DNA from: Actinomadura fibrosa
GTDB taxonomy: Bacteria; Actinomycetota; Actinomycetes; Streptosporangiales; Streptosporangiaceae
DNA length: 64,000 nt
Reading direction: 5' to 3'
Assembly (NCBI RefSeq): GCF_900659615.1
Contig: NZ_CAACUY010000013.1
Span: forward strand, 34,748 to 98,747
Positions within the stretch are counted from its first letter, which is position 1; each line of letters opens with the position of its first letter. Both the position numbers and the translations under genes were made by a program. Below, in pieces: positions 43,430 through 52,959 of the stretch. Under the pieces are notes generated by a model. The model did not search any database. It was not told the DNA's origin and saw nothing but the letters and a program-made list of their open reading frames with translations.

Positions 43430-44085
43430 GCCACCTACCCTCGAACATCAACCGAACTTCAGGTCAACCCGGGGCCCTGGGCCGCGCCCGCCGGGGCCAG
43501 CCGCGCGACCCACCGCGATGGTGATCATGGCGAGCGCGGTGCAGCCGACACCGGCAGGCCGCAGGCTTGCGCGCCCCGCCGTTCGAACAGCCGTGGGACC
43601 GGCACCGACGCCGCGATCAGGGACACCGCCGACGGCGGCATTGGCAGACCGGTTCCGAGCGGGCCGGGCCGCCGGGACGCCTGTCGAGGGCCAGGCAAAG
43701 CGGCGAGCGCGGCGGCCGGGAGCGCCAGCTCGGGGCCGTTGGTCCTGCGCGCCGTCCACGGCCTGGTGCTCGCTGTCGACGCGGCCGTTCCCGTCTTGGC
43801 GTGCGTCCTCGTGTTCGTCATGCCGTTGACGGTGCCGCTGCCGACGGCGCGTTGTCCGCTGTTTCGGTGTCTGTGGTGAACGCTCATCTGTGCCGGTCCA
43901 TGGCTCTGAAGGATGTGGAAGACTTCCATCGCCATGACCAGTTGCTCCACCGTCTCGGCGGTCATCGGGTCGATGAGCCCGTGCGCAGCAGCCTCGTGGG
44001 CCTGGGGGCTGGATGATGTCGGCGGATGCTCTGACGACGGTGTTGTCCGCCGCTGTCAACGCCGTAAGGCCACCTGGGTCACGCC
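43430..44085. other. No confident gene
   Basis: A minus-strand frame from about 43965 (MTAETVEQLVMAMEVFHILQ) begins like a protein, but the rest is low-complexity Arg/Pro/Ala reading with no domain. Probably decayed sequence between the kinase and the reductase. Confidence 0.35.
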
Positions 44086-45777
44086 CTACTGGGGTTGGTA
44101 GTTGAAGTTTGAGAAGGTGGCGCTGGCGTCGTTGCTTTTCCAGAAGATGGTCAGGCCGATGTGGCTGGTGGTGGAGGCCACTGCGGTTGTCTCCAGAGAG
44201 CTGGAGTCGCCGTCGGCAGCTCGTACGGTGAAGGTGGTCTTGTCGGGTGTCACCTCGGCTCTGAGGGTGAACGGGCCTTCTCCGGCGGGCAGGAGAGGCT
44301 CCTCGTCGCGGGAGATCTCTACGCCGTTGCTGACCTTGATCAGGGCGGACTTGCCGGAGGAGCACACCGACAGCTCTTCGAAGGTCGATCCCGCTTCGTT
44401 GGTGTGAGTGGCGAAGCCGGCGCAGGCCCCCTGGGCGGTGGGATCGGTGTCGTTGAGCGCGGTGACGTCGACTGAAAGCCGGTACCGGGACGGGAACGTC
44501 CGGTCGGTCGGGGTGAACCGGAGCTCGGCGTTGTTCTCGGCAATGCGGCCGTTCCAGGACTGGAGCTTGCTCATCCTGGTGCCGCCGGCCACGCACCAGA
44601 AAGAGGAGATGCCCACCCTCCTCCAAGAAACGGCCGAAACGTTGTCGTCGCAGCCGGGCCGACGGGCGGAGTAGGCCGCCAGCGCTGCCTGGCCACCGGA
44701 TGGCGACGGGGTCCGCGTACCGGATGACCAAGGCCGTCGTTCCAGCAGATACAGGCCGGATGCCACGCCGAGGACGAGCACTCCGCTCAGCGCGAGGGGG
44801 AGCAGCGCCGAACGCCTGCGAGCGATGGGGGGCGTATGGTCGGCGGCGGCATATGTCGTGGTGGGGACCGGGTGGTGTTCCGCGCCCGGAGGGCTCGCGC
44901 CGGACGGCGTCCTCTCGGCAGGCGGAGCCGCCCTTTGGGCGATCATGGTTTGAACCGGGAACGGAAGCCAGTCCCCGGTGGGGGCGTGGTCGGCGAGGAC
45001 GTCGATGATCTGGGCCGGGGTGGGACGGTCGGCGGGATTCTTGGCCAGGCAGGAGCCGGCGAGGCCGGCCAGTTCCCCGTCAATGCCGGTCAGGTCCGGT
45101 TCCTGATGGACGATCCGGAAGTTGAGCGCCTGCTCTGGTCCCTCGCCGAACGGGCGGACCCCGGCCGCGTGGGCCAGCACGAGCCCGAAGGAGAAGACGT
45201 CGCAGGCCATCGTGAGGGGCTCGCCGGTGAGCAGTTCGGGCGACATGAACCCTGGGGTGCCGACCCGGCCGGTGCAGCCGGAGGCGTCGGCGGCGCGGGA
45301 AATGCCGAAGTCGATGACGCGGGGTCCGTCATCGGCCAGCAGGATGTTGGAGGGTTTCAGGTCCCGGTGGATCAGCCCGGCGGCATGGATGGCCTCCAGC
45401 GCCTCGGCCAGCCCGGCGCCCAGCACCCGCAGCGTCCGGGTGGGCAAGGGGCCGTGCTCGGCGAGCACCCGCGCGAGGGACGGGCCGGGGACATAGGCGG
45501 TGACCATCCACGGCGGGCCGGTGCCGGGATCGGGGTCGGCGTCGACCACCTGGGCGGTATGGAACCCGCCGACCTTGCGGGCCGCCTCGACCTCGCGGCG
45601 GAAACGCCGGCGGAACTCGGCGTCGGCGGCGTACCCCGAACGGATCAGCTTGACCGCGACCGGACGGCCGCCGGGCGAGCGGCCGAAGAAGACCTCGCCC
45701 ATCCCACCCGCCCCCAGCCGGGCCGACAGCAGGTACCTGCCGATCTTACGGGGGGCGTCCGGCCCGAGCGGATCCAT
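44086..45777 (-). CDS. Membrane Ser/Thr protein kinase with extracellular sensor
   Basis: A 563-residue Hanks-type kinase. Kinase domain (about 10-265): glycine loop RLGAGGMGEVFFG, ATP Lys in VAVKLIRSG, catalytic HRDLKPSNIL, metal-binding DFG in VIDFGIS and GTPGFMSPE. A Pro-rich linker follows, then one membrane helix (ALLPLALSGVLVLGVASGLYLL, about 328-349) and a Cys-containing extracellular beta domain of about 200 residues. No PASTA repeats. ATG at 45777 is preferred over 45783 because GAGAGGG is then correctly spaced and related kinases start MDPLGP. The extracellular domain may bind a carbohydrate or peptide; inferred only from its beta-rich look. Confidence 0.88.
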   Translation of the reverse strand: MDPLGPDAPRKIGRYLLSARLGAGGMGEVFFGRSPGGRPVAVKLIRSGYAADAEFRRRFRREVEAARKVGGFHTAQVVDADPDPGTGPPWMVTAYVPGPSLARVLAEHGPLPTRTLRVLGAGLAEALEAIHAAGLIHRDLKPSNILLADDGPRVIDFGISRAADASGCTGRVGTPGFMSPELLTGEPLTMACDVFSFGLVLAHAAGVRPFGEGPEQALNFRIVHQEPDLTGIDGELAGLAGSCLAKNPADRPTPAQIIDVLADHAPTGDWLPFPVQTMIAQRAAPPAERTPSGASPPGAEHHPVPTTTYAAADHTPPIARRRSALLPLALSGVLVLGVASGLYLLERRPWSSGTRTPSPSGGQAALAAYSARRPGCDDNVSAVSWRRVGISSFWCVAGGTRMSKLQSWNGRIAENNAELRFTPTDRTFPSRYRLSVDVTALNDTDPTAQGACAGFATHTNEAGSTFEELSVCSSGKSALIKVSNGVEISRDEEPLLPAGEGPFTLRAEVTPDKTTFTVRAADGDSSSLETTAVASTTSHIGLTIFWKSNDASATFSNFNYQPQ

Positions 45778-46127
45778 CGGCATACCCTCTCATCGGACGT
45801 ACTGCACACGCAGAAATCGTGTCATGCAATGGCGCGTCCGTGCGAAGAATTGGCCAGGTATCATGCACAGCGCTGTTTTCGGGTGGCCTGCGACGGTGGC
45901 AAAGACCGCCCTCAAATCGCCGGTCTAGCCTCGATCTTTGGTGAGGCTGGTCAACAGCGGTGCCCAGTGTCAGAAAGGATCCCATCATCGGGGGTGATCC
46001 AGCTACTGGACCTACCACCTCGACCGCGAGCACCACCGCATTCTCTCCACGCATGACCAGAGGGAACGCCCCCTCGCCGCCTGATCGTGCAAGTCACTGC
46101 ATTCGAGCAACACCCTTCAGCGATCTA
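45778..46127. other. No gene seen
   Basis: Upstream region of the kinase gene, expected to contain its promoter. Overlapping open frames have no domain content. Confidence 0.4.
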
Positions 46128-46316
46128 TCACGGTTGCCCGTCCCGTTCATCGGCGAAGCGGGCCATGTACTCATAGAACGCATCGTCGTCGTAATTTGGT
46201 TGGACAAGGTCCGGCAGCATGGCGTCGGGGTCTATGGTCTCCGAGTGGCTCAGCACCCACCCGAGGAATTTGTTCGCCCTGCGAAGGAGTTCGGGTTCTC
46301 GAAACCAGATCCCGAA
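46128..46316 (-). pseudogene. C-terminal fragment of unrecognised gene
   Basis: The minus strand reads LLRRANKFLGWVLSHSETID, then MLPDLVQPNYDDDAFYEYMARFADE to TGA at 46128, strongly protein-like. It has no start and merges upstream into unrelated sequence, so it is a truncated tail. Confidence 0.4.
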
Positions 46317-46796
46317 CTCCAGGTTGCTTTGGGGGACTGGCGCACGGCCCACCACGACCTGACGGTGGCCCGCCCGGATGAGGTGCTCGATTGCCTGTGC
46401 GCCACCAGCTGCTATGACATGGCGCGGGTCGGGTTCGACAACACTGTGCGCCTGACCCGCCCGGACGAGCGCGTGGCTTAGATGGCCGCGCTGTGCGACC
46501 AGATCAGGCAGATCGTTGTGCCCTGGTTCGCCGGCACCAGGGACCCGCGACAGCTCGCGGCATCTGTGCCGCAAGCGCTGCTTGGACCCTTCGCTTTCGC
46601 TCCCGACCTTGTCGAGTTCCTGGTCACGCGCGGCGAACGCGAGCAGGCCCGGTCCCTGATCCGGCGGGTGCTGGAGACCGAGCCGACGCAGCGGGAGGCA
46701 TTCGTGCAGGGCCGCCGTCTCGCTGATCTGGGGCTTGCCGCTAGGCCCCGGTGGAACACGCCACAGGTCCTCGGCTGGACCAGCACCGTCCTCTGA
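46317..46796 (+). pseudogene. Unrecognised gene interrupted by a stop codon
   Basis: The first part (ALGDWRTAHHDLTVARPDEVLDCLCATSCYDMARVGFDN, given as pattern; ending RLTRPDERVA) stops at TAG 46479-46481; the same frame resumes at once with ATG 46482 and MAALCDQIRQIVVPWFAGTRDPRQLA to TGA 46794-46796. The pieces look like one protein with a single in-frame nonsense codon, truncated at its 5' end. The second part alone (104 residues) could be translated from ATG 46482 but has no ribosome site. A DUF4304-like protein is a weak possibility. Confidence 0.4.
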
Positions 46797-47043
46797 GGCG
46801 GACACCGACAACCGTAGCCCGACCGCAGCGGCACCGGCACCGGTCCCCCACGAGCGGCGGCTACTGTAACCGGGTTCGACCGGGCACCCCTGGTGATCCG
46901 GCAGGATTCTGTGCGTCGCAGTCGACTCATCATTAACCGGCCAGGACTTCAACAAAGACAAGGCACGCAGACCAGAAAGGTTGACGTTGAACGTGACTAC
47001 TACGCAAGAATTCCCTAGGGCCGACCGCCGTCAGTGGCATAGG

Positions 47044-48201
47044 TTAATTAACGCATTTGAGCAGTTCGGCGTGGCTGCTGGCCTTTTCGGTGTGGCCGAC
47101 GCTGGTGGCCGCCCACACCGAGGAGGTTCCCGGAATGTGCGCCAACCGGTAGACGATGGTGCGCGTCTTACGCCGGATCGGGAACTGCATCGCCGTCCAC
47201 TTTCCTGATTCGTAGTGGTAGAGGTAGCGGAGTTGACGGTCCCGAGTGGCAAGCCACAGGCCGCCCGCGCCGTCGTCGGTGAGCTCGTCCATGGCCCAGT
47301 GATCGGGTAGCGCGACCCGGTTCCACTTCCGGCCGTCCCAGTGATCCAGGCTCTGCTTGCCGGAGAGGTCCTCGCCCAGGAGCCACACATCCCGGGTAGT
47401 GCGCACCATGATCTCGAGACCCTTGGCGATCTTCGGCAGCGGTTGGTTCGTCCAAGCCGTGCCGTTCCAGCGCGCCAGGAACGGCCTCTTGGGCGGCACT
47501 TCGTTCCCGATGTCGCCCACGGCCCAGACATCGCGATTCGACGAGGCGCTCATCGACGTGATCCAGCCCGGCGTCGTGATCTTGCGCCAGCTGCGGCCGT
47601 TGAAGAGCCGCACGTCCGGAGAAGGAGGGGAGGGGATATTGTCGAACGGGGCGAACCACCACGCGTTGTCGGTGCCGACCGCGTATGGCGTCGCAGTCGT
47701 GCCACTGCCCTCGAACTCCGACGTCATGGCGTCCCTGTGGGTGCTCCAGTGTTCACCGTTCCAGTGCCACCAGATCTGTTTGCCGCCAACGGATCCGACA
47801 ACCCACACGTTGGTGGGCGACGACGCGCTGAGGGTTCGCAGGGAGACGGACTTGCCAGCCCCGGGAAGGCTGACCGGGACCCAATTCCGGCCGTTCCAAT
47901 GACTCAGGTCTGCGTCCGGAAGAGTTTCCTCGTCGCCTTGACGGCCGAGCGCCCAGACGTCGCTGGCGCTGATCGCGGTCATGTCGACGAACGAGGATCC
48001 CTTGGCGAACTCTGTGGCAACGCGCCAGCATATCTGAGGGGAAGCGGTAGAAAGAGAAGCCGTCACCCGGGGAGCGGCGGAAGGCGAGGTGACGCGGGGG
48101 CTGGCCGGGGAGGCGGAGTGGGTGGAACAGGCGGAGCTGGCAAGTAAGAGAAGCGTCATCTCGAAAGTGCCTGCGCGTCCGCGCCGTGCGAGCCTGTTCA
48201 C
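47044..48201 (-). CDS. Exported propeller-like protein, possible lipoprotein
   Basis: A 385-residue protein starting with basic residues and a hydrophobic stretch (MTLLLLASSAC preceded by RLARRGRAG), with Cys at a possible lipobox (SSAC). The body holds about seven repeats of the type DVWALG / HWNGRNW (for example SASDVWALGRQG, PTNVWVVGSVGG, RDVWAVGDIGN, RDVWLLGEDL), a beta-propeller signature seen in extracellular actinobacterial proteins. GTG at 48201 has GGGTGGGAA before it; ATG at 48159 is a shorter alternative. Function unknown; a surface binding role is likely. Confidence 0.65.
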   Translation of the reverse strand: MNRLARRGRAGTFEMTLLLLASSACSTHSASPASPRVTSPSAAPRVTASLSTASPQICWRVATEFAKGSSFVDMTAISASDVWALGRQGDEETLPDADLSHWNGRNWVPVSLPGAGKSVSLRTLSASSPTNVWVVGSVGGKQIWWHWNGEHWSTHRDAMTSEFEGSGTTATPYAVGTDNAWWFAPFDNIPSPPSPDVRLFNGRSWRKITTPGWITSMSASSNRDVWAVGDIGNEVPPKRPFLARWNGTAWTNQPLPKIAKGLEIMVRTTRDVWLLGEDLSGKQSLDHWDGRKWNRVALPDHWAMDELTDDGAGGLWLATRDRQLRYLYHYESGKWTAMQFPIRRKTRTIVYRLAHIPGTSSVWAATSVGHTEKASSHAELLKCVN

Positions 48202-48361
48202 CGGTTCCCACCCCTCGGAATCGTGGCAGCCCAGAACTGCGGTCACTGGCAGCATAGTCACTGACTGATCATGACATGGGTGGCGTGGAATGGACCCTCG
48301 CTGACCTAGTCGCATCGCCCTGATGCGCGACGTTCTCCTTTGGAGACAGCTCGACTGCAGT

Positions 48362-48660
48362 GAGGTGATCCCAACCTGAGTCTGCAGGTCACAGGCCGAT
48401 TACGGACGAGTGATAGCCGCCCTCAAATAGCGAAGCTCCTGCTAGATGAGGCTGTCGACCAAGATCAACCTTGTCCGCGCAGGAGCCTCACGTGCTGTTG
48501 TACCGTGCCGCGCTGGGATTCGTCGCGTCCGACCCTGACCTTCGTGACCCGACTGCTACGTGAGCACCGCCGGACGATCGGCACCCGGTGGCGGGTGCTG
48601 AGCCCGCGCCGCCAGGCGCTGCTGGTGCTGGTGCACCTGCGTCACACGGCGAGTAGGCCG
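48362..48660 (+). mobile_element. DDE_Tnp_4-type insertion element, left-end remnant
   Basis: GAGGTGATCCCAACCTGA at 48362-48379 matches the left inverted repeat at 35792-35809 at 17 of 18 positions. A transposase N-terminus starts GTG 48492 (LLYRAALGFVASD) and, after a frameshift, continues LTFVTRLLREHRRTIGTRWRVLSPRRQALLVLVHLR, the HTH region of this transposase group, to about 48646. The remainder is missing. The two may come from different elements. Confidence 0.6.
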
Positions 48661-49016
48661 GTGGCGTAGGGCGTCGAGGTGCGCGATGGGGAAGGTTGCG
48701 GTGGTCTCGCAGCACTGCCGGTCTGGATGCCGCAGACGACGAGGTCGGTGACGCCCGCGGCGGTGAGGAAGTGCTGCAGGACGGTGGTGGTGAAGGCAAT
48801 CGCGAACATCGTGTTTCGGCTGATCAGCGGGCTCCGTCATTCGGCGGCATGACGGATACCTGGCCATTGGTGTGCGGACGAGGGAGGGCAGCGTCTGCTG
48901 AAAGCGCTCGGGTTCTCCAGGAGAGGTCACCGGTCGGGTGACTGATGCACATCCGGTTCGCGGTTCTTAACATCTTGATCGACAGCAGTTCCCGGCGACC
49001 GGCAAGGGAGAGGAAA

Positions 49017-49322
49017 ATGCCTTCAGGTAAAAACCTCCTGGCTTCGGCGATGGCGGCGATCGCGATCGTGTCCACGGGTCTGGCCGTCGCGGCGCCAGCG
49101 GGCGCTTCGACCCAGCAGGCCGGCGTGCAGCGGGCGAACCCTACGCAACCGGCGGCTCCCAGAAGCGTTACGGGAGTCCCCGACACCTGGATTCTCGTCG
49201 ACACCTACCCCACCTACAAACAGTGCAAGGACGAGGGGCGGTCTTCGGCGCAGCCGTGGAACTGCAAGCCGAGCGTTCTCATCACGGACTGGTGGGACCT
49301 GTTTATCAGGTTCATCGAATGA
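49017..49322 (+). CDS. Small secreted protein, paralogue 1 (WNCKPS family)
   Basis: A 101-residue precursor with a Sec signal peptide (about 1-31, hydrophobic AMAAIAIVSTGLAVAAPAGAS) and a short mature part with two Cys. The conserved C-terminal half reads WILVDTYPTYKQCKDEG-RSSAQPWNCKPSVLI with a WWDLFI ending; the two Cys probably form a disulphide. ATG at 49017 follows AAGGGAGAGG. The neighbouring gene encodes a close paralogue with the same pattern. Unknown role; possible inhibitor, toxin-like or cell-surface peptide. Confidence 0.75.
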   Translation: MPSGKNLLASAMAAIAIVSTGLAVAAPAGASTQQAGVQRANPTQPAAPRSVTGVPDTWILVDTYPTYKQCKDEGRSSAQPWNCKPSVLITDWWDLFIRFIE

Positions 49323-49408
49323 GCCCCATCGGAAGCACGAAGGCCCGAGAGAACAGCAACGTTCACAGGCACGCACCGAGCAGCCCCATGGGATGGAAAG
49401 AGGGAAGT

Positions 49409-49696
49409 ATGTCTGCGGGTAGACGCCTCCTGGGCTCAGCGACGGCCGCCATTGCGGTGGCGGCGGCGAGTGCGGCTGTCGTGGCACCGGCCAGTGCTGC
49501 GGCCGGGCGGACGAGCGTACCGTCAGCGGTCGCGGCGGGCGGGTGGACGGTTAGGGAAAGCTGGGCCCGCGTGGGCACTTACCCGACCCTCACTCAATGC
49601 GTCCACGAGGGGAAGTCCTCAGGGCAGGTGTGGAACTGCAAGCCGAGCACGGTGATTTCCGGTCAGTGGGATCTGTTCATCAAAGTGAATTCCTGA
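49409..49696 (+). CDS. Small secreted protein, paralogue 2 (WNCKPS family)
   Basis: A 95-residue precursor with a signal peptide (about 1-31, ATAAIAVAAASAAVVAPASA). The mature part repeats the paralogue pattern: W-x6-GTYPTLTQCVHEGKSS, then QVWNCKPS and WDLFIKV. ATG at 49409 follows AGAGGGAAG. It lies 86 bp after paralogue 1 and 78 bp before the FG-GAP gene, all in the same direction, so they may be co-expressed. Sequence divergence outside the motif suggests an old duplication. Confidence 0.75.
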   Translation: MSAGRRLLGSATAAIAVAAASAAVVAPASAAAGRTSVPSAVAAGGWTVRESWARVGTYPTLTQCVHEGKSSGQVWNCKPSTVISGQWDLFIKVNS

Positions 49697-49774
49697 GCCT
49701 CACCGTCAAGGGTATGCGGTCATCGATGACCGCAGGCGTCTTGCGAAGGGTGCGGAGTCGACGAGGGGACGTCC

Positions 49775-51247
49775 ATGCGCATCCGGGTTCTTTCCGCCGC
49801 GGCAGCCGCTGTCGTGCTGGCCTTCGGTGCCGCCGCGGCCGTGGCGGTCGCTCAGGGCGGCGATGGCCGCAGCGGCGAGCCCCATGAGGAGAGCAGGCGC
49901 GACGCGGCCTCCCACCGCGAGATCGCGAGCACCCTGCCCCGCGGCCCGATCTCCACGGCGGTCACAAAGCCGGCCGCACCCGGCGACCTCAACGGCGACG
50001 GCTACCCCGACATCGCCGCCGCCGGCCCCAACGGCAACAGCGGCACCGAAGGCTTCGTCACCGTCATCTACGGCGGTCCCGGGGGCGCCGACCCGGCCCG
50101 TCGCCAGGTGGTAGCCCACCCGGACGCCTCCCGCGCCGCGCGTGGCTGGCAGCTGGAGTCGGCTGACTTCGACACCGATGGCTACGCCGACCTACTCACC
50201 CACCGTACTGACACCCCGACGACTATCGTCTACGGCGGCCCGAGAGGATTGACTTCTCGGACCGCGGTACTACCTGAGGCCACCGGGCAATTCGTCATCG
50301 GCGACTTCGACGGCAACGGCGCACCCGACGTGGCCGCCCTCGGAAAGCTCTCGTGGGCCGACAAGGGTGTCTACGACCTCGACACCGTCGTCGTCTACGC
50401 CAATCCCGGAGCCGAACCAGGAAAGCCAATCGTCTCCAGCGTCGCCAAAAGAGGGGACTATCAGGTGCCGCGGACGTTACTGGTAGGCGACTTCACCGGC
50501 GACCACTGCACCGACCTGCTGATCGGCGCCTCCAACTGGGTCGACGGCCTGATGCGCGACTCGTGGTTCGAGTTGCGCCCCGGTACTGCCGGAGGGCTCG
50601 GACCGGCCAGGGTCCTGCCCGACGCCCGGGCAGGGGAGATCGACGCTGCCGATGCCGTCGCGGGCGACTTCGACGGCGACGGCCGCATGGACCTGCTGAC
50701 GAGTTTCGACGGTGACGTCCCGCCGGAGGACGGCGCCGACTTGGTGTCGCTGCCGTTCACCGGGCGAGGTTTCGGCAAGGCTCGCAGATATCACGATGCC
50801 TCGCTCGGCATGCTCGAACACGCGAGCATCCTGCGGGTCGGCGATGTCAATGTCGATGGCCGTGCCGACCTCCTCGTCAATACCGACATCTCGTCCGATG
50901 ACCGGTCCAGAGCCGAGCAGCCGGGAGCCGTTACGGTCCTGTTCGGGAGCAGGACCGGCATCACTGCCAAGGGCCGCCGGACGTTCCGCGAGGACCCCAA
51001 GGACGCACTCAAGGCAAATGAGCCGCACCATCGATTCGGCACCGCCTTCTCCTTAACCGACACCGACCGCAACGGCCGAATCGAACTGATCGTCGGCGCG
51101 CCGGGCGAGCATGATGGCGAGGGAAACCTGTATATCTTCCCCGGCACCGCCGCAGGGCCGACCGTCAAGGGCGTCAAGCACATCGGCGCTGCGGCCGTGG
51201 GTCTCGGCGGCAAGAAGATCGAGCTGGGCGGCCACCTGCTCGACTGA
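49775..51247 (+). CDS. Secreted FG-GAP/VCBS repeat protein
   Basis: A 490-residue exported protein: signal peptide (about 1-26, VLSAAAAAVVLAFGAAAAVAVAQ), then at least six FG-GAP blades of an integrin-alpha-like propeller. Calcium-binding D-x-N/D-x-D-G loops are seen in GDLNGDGYPDI, ADFDTDGYADLL, GDFDGNGAPDV, GDFDGDGRMDLL and GDVNVDGRADLL. ATG at 49775 follows GAGGGGAC. No catalytic domain is present, so it is likely a surface ligand-binding protein. Common in actinomycetes, with no assigned function. Confidence 0.85.
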   Translation: MRIRVLSAAAAAVVLAFGAAAAVAVAQGGDGRSGEPHEESRRDAASHREIASTLPRGPISTAVTKPAAPGDLNGDGYPDIAAAGPNGNSGTEGFVTVIYGGPGGADPARRQVVAHPDASRAARGWQLESADFDTDGYADLLTHRTDTPTTIVYGGPRGLTSRTAVLPEATGQFVIGDFDGNGAPDVAALGKLSWADKGVYDLDTVVVYANPGAEPGKPIVSSVAKRGDYQVPRTLLVGDFTGDHCTDLLIGASNWVDGLMRDSWFELRPGTAGGLGPARVLPDARAGEIDAADAVAGDFDGDGRMDLLTSFDGDVPPEDGADLVSLPFTGRGFGKARRYHDASLGMLEHASILRVGDVNVDGRADLLVNTDISSDDRSRAEQPGAVTVLFGSRTGITAKGRRTFREDPKDALKANEPHHRFGTAFSLTDTDRNGRIELIVGAPGEHDGEGNLYIFPGTAAGPTVKGVKHIGAAAVGLGGKKIELGGHLLD

Positions 51248-51399
51248 AGGCGGGATCTCGGTTGAGGACTTCCATCCTGGCGTCGGCGCGCCGTTGGCCG
51301 TTCATCATTTCGAGAGGGCGATTGCCGCTGGCGGCCGCGTGTTCGTCCCATGTGGTGGCGCGGGAGCGCTTCGGTCTTGAGATGGGGCGTGTCGTTGTC

Positions 51400-51652
51400 C
51401 CGGATGCGGTTACGTTCGGGCTCACGGGCGGGCTCACGGGGCGGTCCTGCGCTCGGCTCGCGGCCGGAGAGCATCACGCTTGATCGGCATATCTGATCGC
51501 TACTTGGAAGCTGGCCTGGGCCAGCCTTCTGCCGCATCGACTGATGTCGTTCGTGGACGACTGCCACCGCTTCAGCCTTCTACGCGTGATCGGTCCCATC
51601 TACCAGTTCCGCCACGCCGAACCTTACGATCACCTCACGGCCACCCACCTGA
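51400..51652 (+). pseudogene. Second NACHT-protein C-terminal remnant
   Basis: Reads TFGLTGGLTG, then after a frame change LLPHRLMSFVDDCHRFSLLRVIG and IYQFRHAEPYDHLTATH. It matches the fragment at 35421-35722 closely at DNA level over the last 110 bases. No ATPase part remains. Confidence 0.5.
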
Positions 51653-51655
51653 CGA

Positions 51656-51844
51656 TTACGGCCCAGTCGAATCGACATCGAAGGAGACACGGCTGCCCAG
51701 TGTCGGGACGGCGAGGTCGAGGTCGGCATCGTCGAACACGAGCGTCGGGTTCATGCCGGGCACCCGGCGGTTCCAGCTGCGGCCTCCGGTGCGGCAGCCG
51801 CGTGGGTGCCCGCCCACTCCCGTGAACGGAGCCGGTGTAGACAC
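51656..51844 (-). pseudogene. Possible aldehyde dehydrogenase fragment
   Basis: The minus strand contains FTGVGGH, then PGMNPTLVFDDADLDLAV, resembling the ALDH segment FTGSxxxG followed by ELGGxNPxxVFDDADLDxA. The match is short and the sequence between is scrambled. Weak call. Confidence 0.25.
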
Positions 51845-52139
51845 GGGTGAGGACCTCCCGGTTACTGGCGGCCACCATTGTCATTCGGTGGCCAGGGCGT
51901 CGAGGTCGGCGAGCGAGTGGGGTGATCATGACCGAGGCCATGCCGCTCTCCGGTACCGATCTCGCCGCCCTGCGGCCCCCGTTGCGGCCCCTGCCGCCGC
52001 CGCCAGCACCAGTCCCGTCATCACCGACGCCAGGCGTGTGGAGGGTGTCGCCTCAGCCCGTCCGAGTATCTCGTCGGCGTCACGATCAATCAGAAGGAGC
52101 TGCCCGACTCGGGATTTGGTGGGGTAACGGCCGGATTCC

Positions 52140-52451
52140 TCACAGTCCACTCGGCGACGGGCGCGCGGCTCGGAGGGTGGTCCCTATCTCTCGGGGCTGC
52201 AGGTCGTCGCCCGCTCCGTTGAGCGGGAACCCGGGGCAGGCGGTCGGGACGGTGCGGTCGCTGGCGTGACAGCCGAAGCGTCGGACGGCCTGGTCGTAGG
52301 AGGTGGCTGCGGAGGAGCAAAAGACCTGGGCGGAAAGGCACCGCAAGGTGCGCCGCCATGGGCAGCGCCGGCAGGGTTCCTCATGGAAGCGGTGGCCGCG
52401 AAGTGCAGGTGCCCCGGCACGCACAGCCGGTCCGGCGTCCGCCTTCTCCAC
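52140..52451 (-). CDS. DUF6283-like cysteine-rich protein, possibly damaged
   Basis: A 103-residue protein with HEEPCRRCPWRR near residue 30 and FGCHASD, then ACPGF further on, as in DUF6283 proteins that probably bind metal through these cysteines and histidine. The region just after the PCRRCPWRR motif (TLRCLSAQVF) does not fit; a neighbouring frame supplies the expected APCGAFPP, so two compensating indels may have scrambled about ten residues. GTG at 52451 is used. Function unknown. Confidence 0.45.
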   Translation of the reverse strand: MEKADAGPAVRAGAPALRGHRFHEEPCRRCPWRRTLRCLSAQVFCSSAATSYDQAVRRFGCHASDRTVPTACPGFPLNGAGDDLQPREIGTTLRAARPSPSGL

Positions 52452-52959
52452 CCCTCAGCCGGTACGCCGATGAGGGCCTGCGCCAGCGTGTCCCGGTCGG
52501 CGAGCGCTTTCGCGCCAGGATAGGGGGTGAGCGAGTCCAGGCTGGCTGGCCTTCCAGCAAGCGGACGCCGTCCATCAGGTCCTCCGGCACCGGCGCAGCC
52601 CGCAGGCGACCGCCTTGGTCTGGGGTGCCTAAGCTCATGGCCCTACGCATCTCGTAGCGGCGGCCGGCGCCCAAGAATTTCCTCCTCGGCCGATCGAGCT
52701 GCTCAACGGCACAACAGGCCGCCGGCGAACTGCGCGCCTTCTCATCCGCCCGGGAACCTACGTAGCGCGATGCGACGGCACCGGGTTGGGACCAGCGACG
52801 TACTCGTCGAGCGTCGGGGCCAGTGATGACGACTTCGGGAATCAGTGCAGCGGACTCCGAGAATCGACAATTGCGCTGCCCCAACCGGCTGCAGGGCCGT
52901 GGCGTTGTGGGGGAGAGGTCGTAGGGTTCGGAGCCTGACATCCGGGATGGAGGCGGTCG
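52452..52959. other. No confident gene; promoter of terD-VWA gene
   Basis: A 186-codon minus-strand open frame crosses this region but is Arg/Pro-rich with no domain. The last hundred bases should contain the promoter of the TerD-VWA gene. Confidence 0.4.

Noticed and set aside
44836..46056. A 406-codon plus-strand frame rich in Gly/Arg/Asp
   Set aside because: Antisense to the Ser/Thr kinase gene, which has all kinase motifs.
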